From Marivita hallyeonensis (GTDB taxonomy: Bacteria; Pseudomonadota; Alphaproteobacteria; Rhodobacterales; Rhodobacteraceae), in contig NZ_FQXC01000004.1 in the NCBI RefSeq assembly GCF_900129875.1, positions 248,001 to 312,000 of the forward strand: 64,000 nucleotides of DNA, in the 5' to 3' direction. Positions 63,771-64,000 of this stretch are shown here, piece after piece (position 1 is the first letter of the stretch; every line of letters starts with the position of its first letter). The translations under genes and the position numbers were made by a program. The notes under the pieces were generated by a model that did not search any database, was not told the DNA's origin, and saw only the letters and a list, made by a program, of their open reading frames with translations.

Positions 63771-63958
63771 GCGTCCAAACACGAGGCGCGCTGATAGCAC
63801 GCAAAACTGCTCCGGTGCACGCATCGGGGCTTGAAGCTATGGATATCCGTGTCCGACCGTGATGCCGCTGCAGTCTTTCTCCGCCGCGATAACCATCGAC
63901 GGACGAGATCGCATTTCGCCGGTCGGCCGCCCCCGTTCTCGGGAAGGTTCGAACGCGG

Positions 63959-64000
63959 TCAGAGGTTGGCGAGGATCAGCCACGCAGCGAACACCGCTTC
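63959..64000 (-). CDS. Possible C-terminal end of a membrane protein
   Basis: From the right edge, the minus strand reads EAVFAAWLILANL then TGA (63959-63961). The peptide is hydrophobic like the end of a membrane helix. Thirteen residues are too few to name a family; this is recorded only because the frame is open at the edge and the preceding DNA is free of other genes. Confidence 0.25.
   Translation of the reverse strand, partial: EAVFAAWLILANL

Overview
The window is a gene-dense, high-GC stretch of chromosome from a marine alphaproteobacterium. I place it in the Rhodobacteraceae (Roseobacter group) and read it as an aerobic anoxygenic phototroph. Grounds seen in the sequence: a pucBAC light-harvesting operon with tandem PpsR-type operators, a DmdA-like DMSP demethylase beside acuI, a two-piece permuted alphaproteobacterial tmRNA with tag ANDNHAPVAMAA, a GTTC-N7-GTTC SOS box, and lineage-typical genes (Fur/Mur regulator, DUF2852, DUF4169 plus ribbon-helix-helix, alpha-type SspB, HWE kinase). 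I see no CRISPR array, insertion sequence, prophage, rRNA or tRNA gene.

Layout. 1-6.3 kb: end of a GNAT gene, selO, a DUF533 gene, two EamA transporters flanking a Fur/Mur regulator, and enolase. 6.3-12.4 kb (minus strand): ccmE; an SOS-boxed pair of a radical SAM protein and a DUF4130-UdgX fusion; argC; murI; an acyltransferase. 12.5-18.4 kb: fused indolepyruvate oxidoreductase with a divergent LysR gene, a candidate small RNA with a strong terminator, and a PAS-HWE kinase. 18.4-25.2 kb: DUF6151 protein, purL, a VOC protein, a MoxR/vWA pair and a glycosyltransferase. 25.3-32.2 kb: pyrC and pyrE with the puc operon between them. 32.2-41.6 kb: dnaB, alr, membrane genes, radA, cvpA, purF. 41.6-51.6 kb: a cysteine desulfurase-like protein, BCCT transporter, acuI, dmdA, DinB, DUF1326/DUF2182 and a divergent GntR gene with a large palindrome, then ccdA, tusA and a tautomerase. 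51.6-64 kb: rne with its terminator and long leader, ybaK, small conserved genes, fumC, sspB, ssrA (tmRNA), an HD-domain protein, a Crp/Fnr regulator and a DUF2892 protein.

How parts work together. The puc operon is the standout. Two PpsR boxes (the second over the -35), an IHF-like site and a sigma70-like promoter precede pucB; pucA follows with an unusual C-terminal extension and the F44-L45 pair linked to blue-shifted LH2; a hairpin separates pucBA from pucC. A 349-residue protein starts inside the pucC stop codon (ATGA overlap) and carries seven tandem 25-residue basic, proline-rich repeats held constant through synonymous change. I know of no described function for it. It is the best candidate here for an undescribed system, possibly in LH2 assembly or membrane organisation; that role is inference.

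Other functional groupings: dmdA and acuI for DMSP use, perhaps in one unit with DinB/DUF1326/DUF2182 next to a GntR operator; ssrA and sspB for trans-translation and tagged-protein delivery about 2 kb apart; and an SOS-controlled UdgX cassette. A family of intergenic hairpin elements with a pyrimidine-rich core occurs four times.
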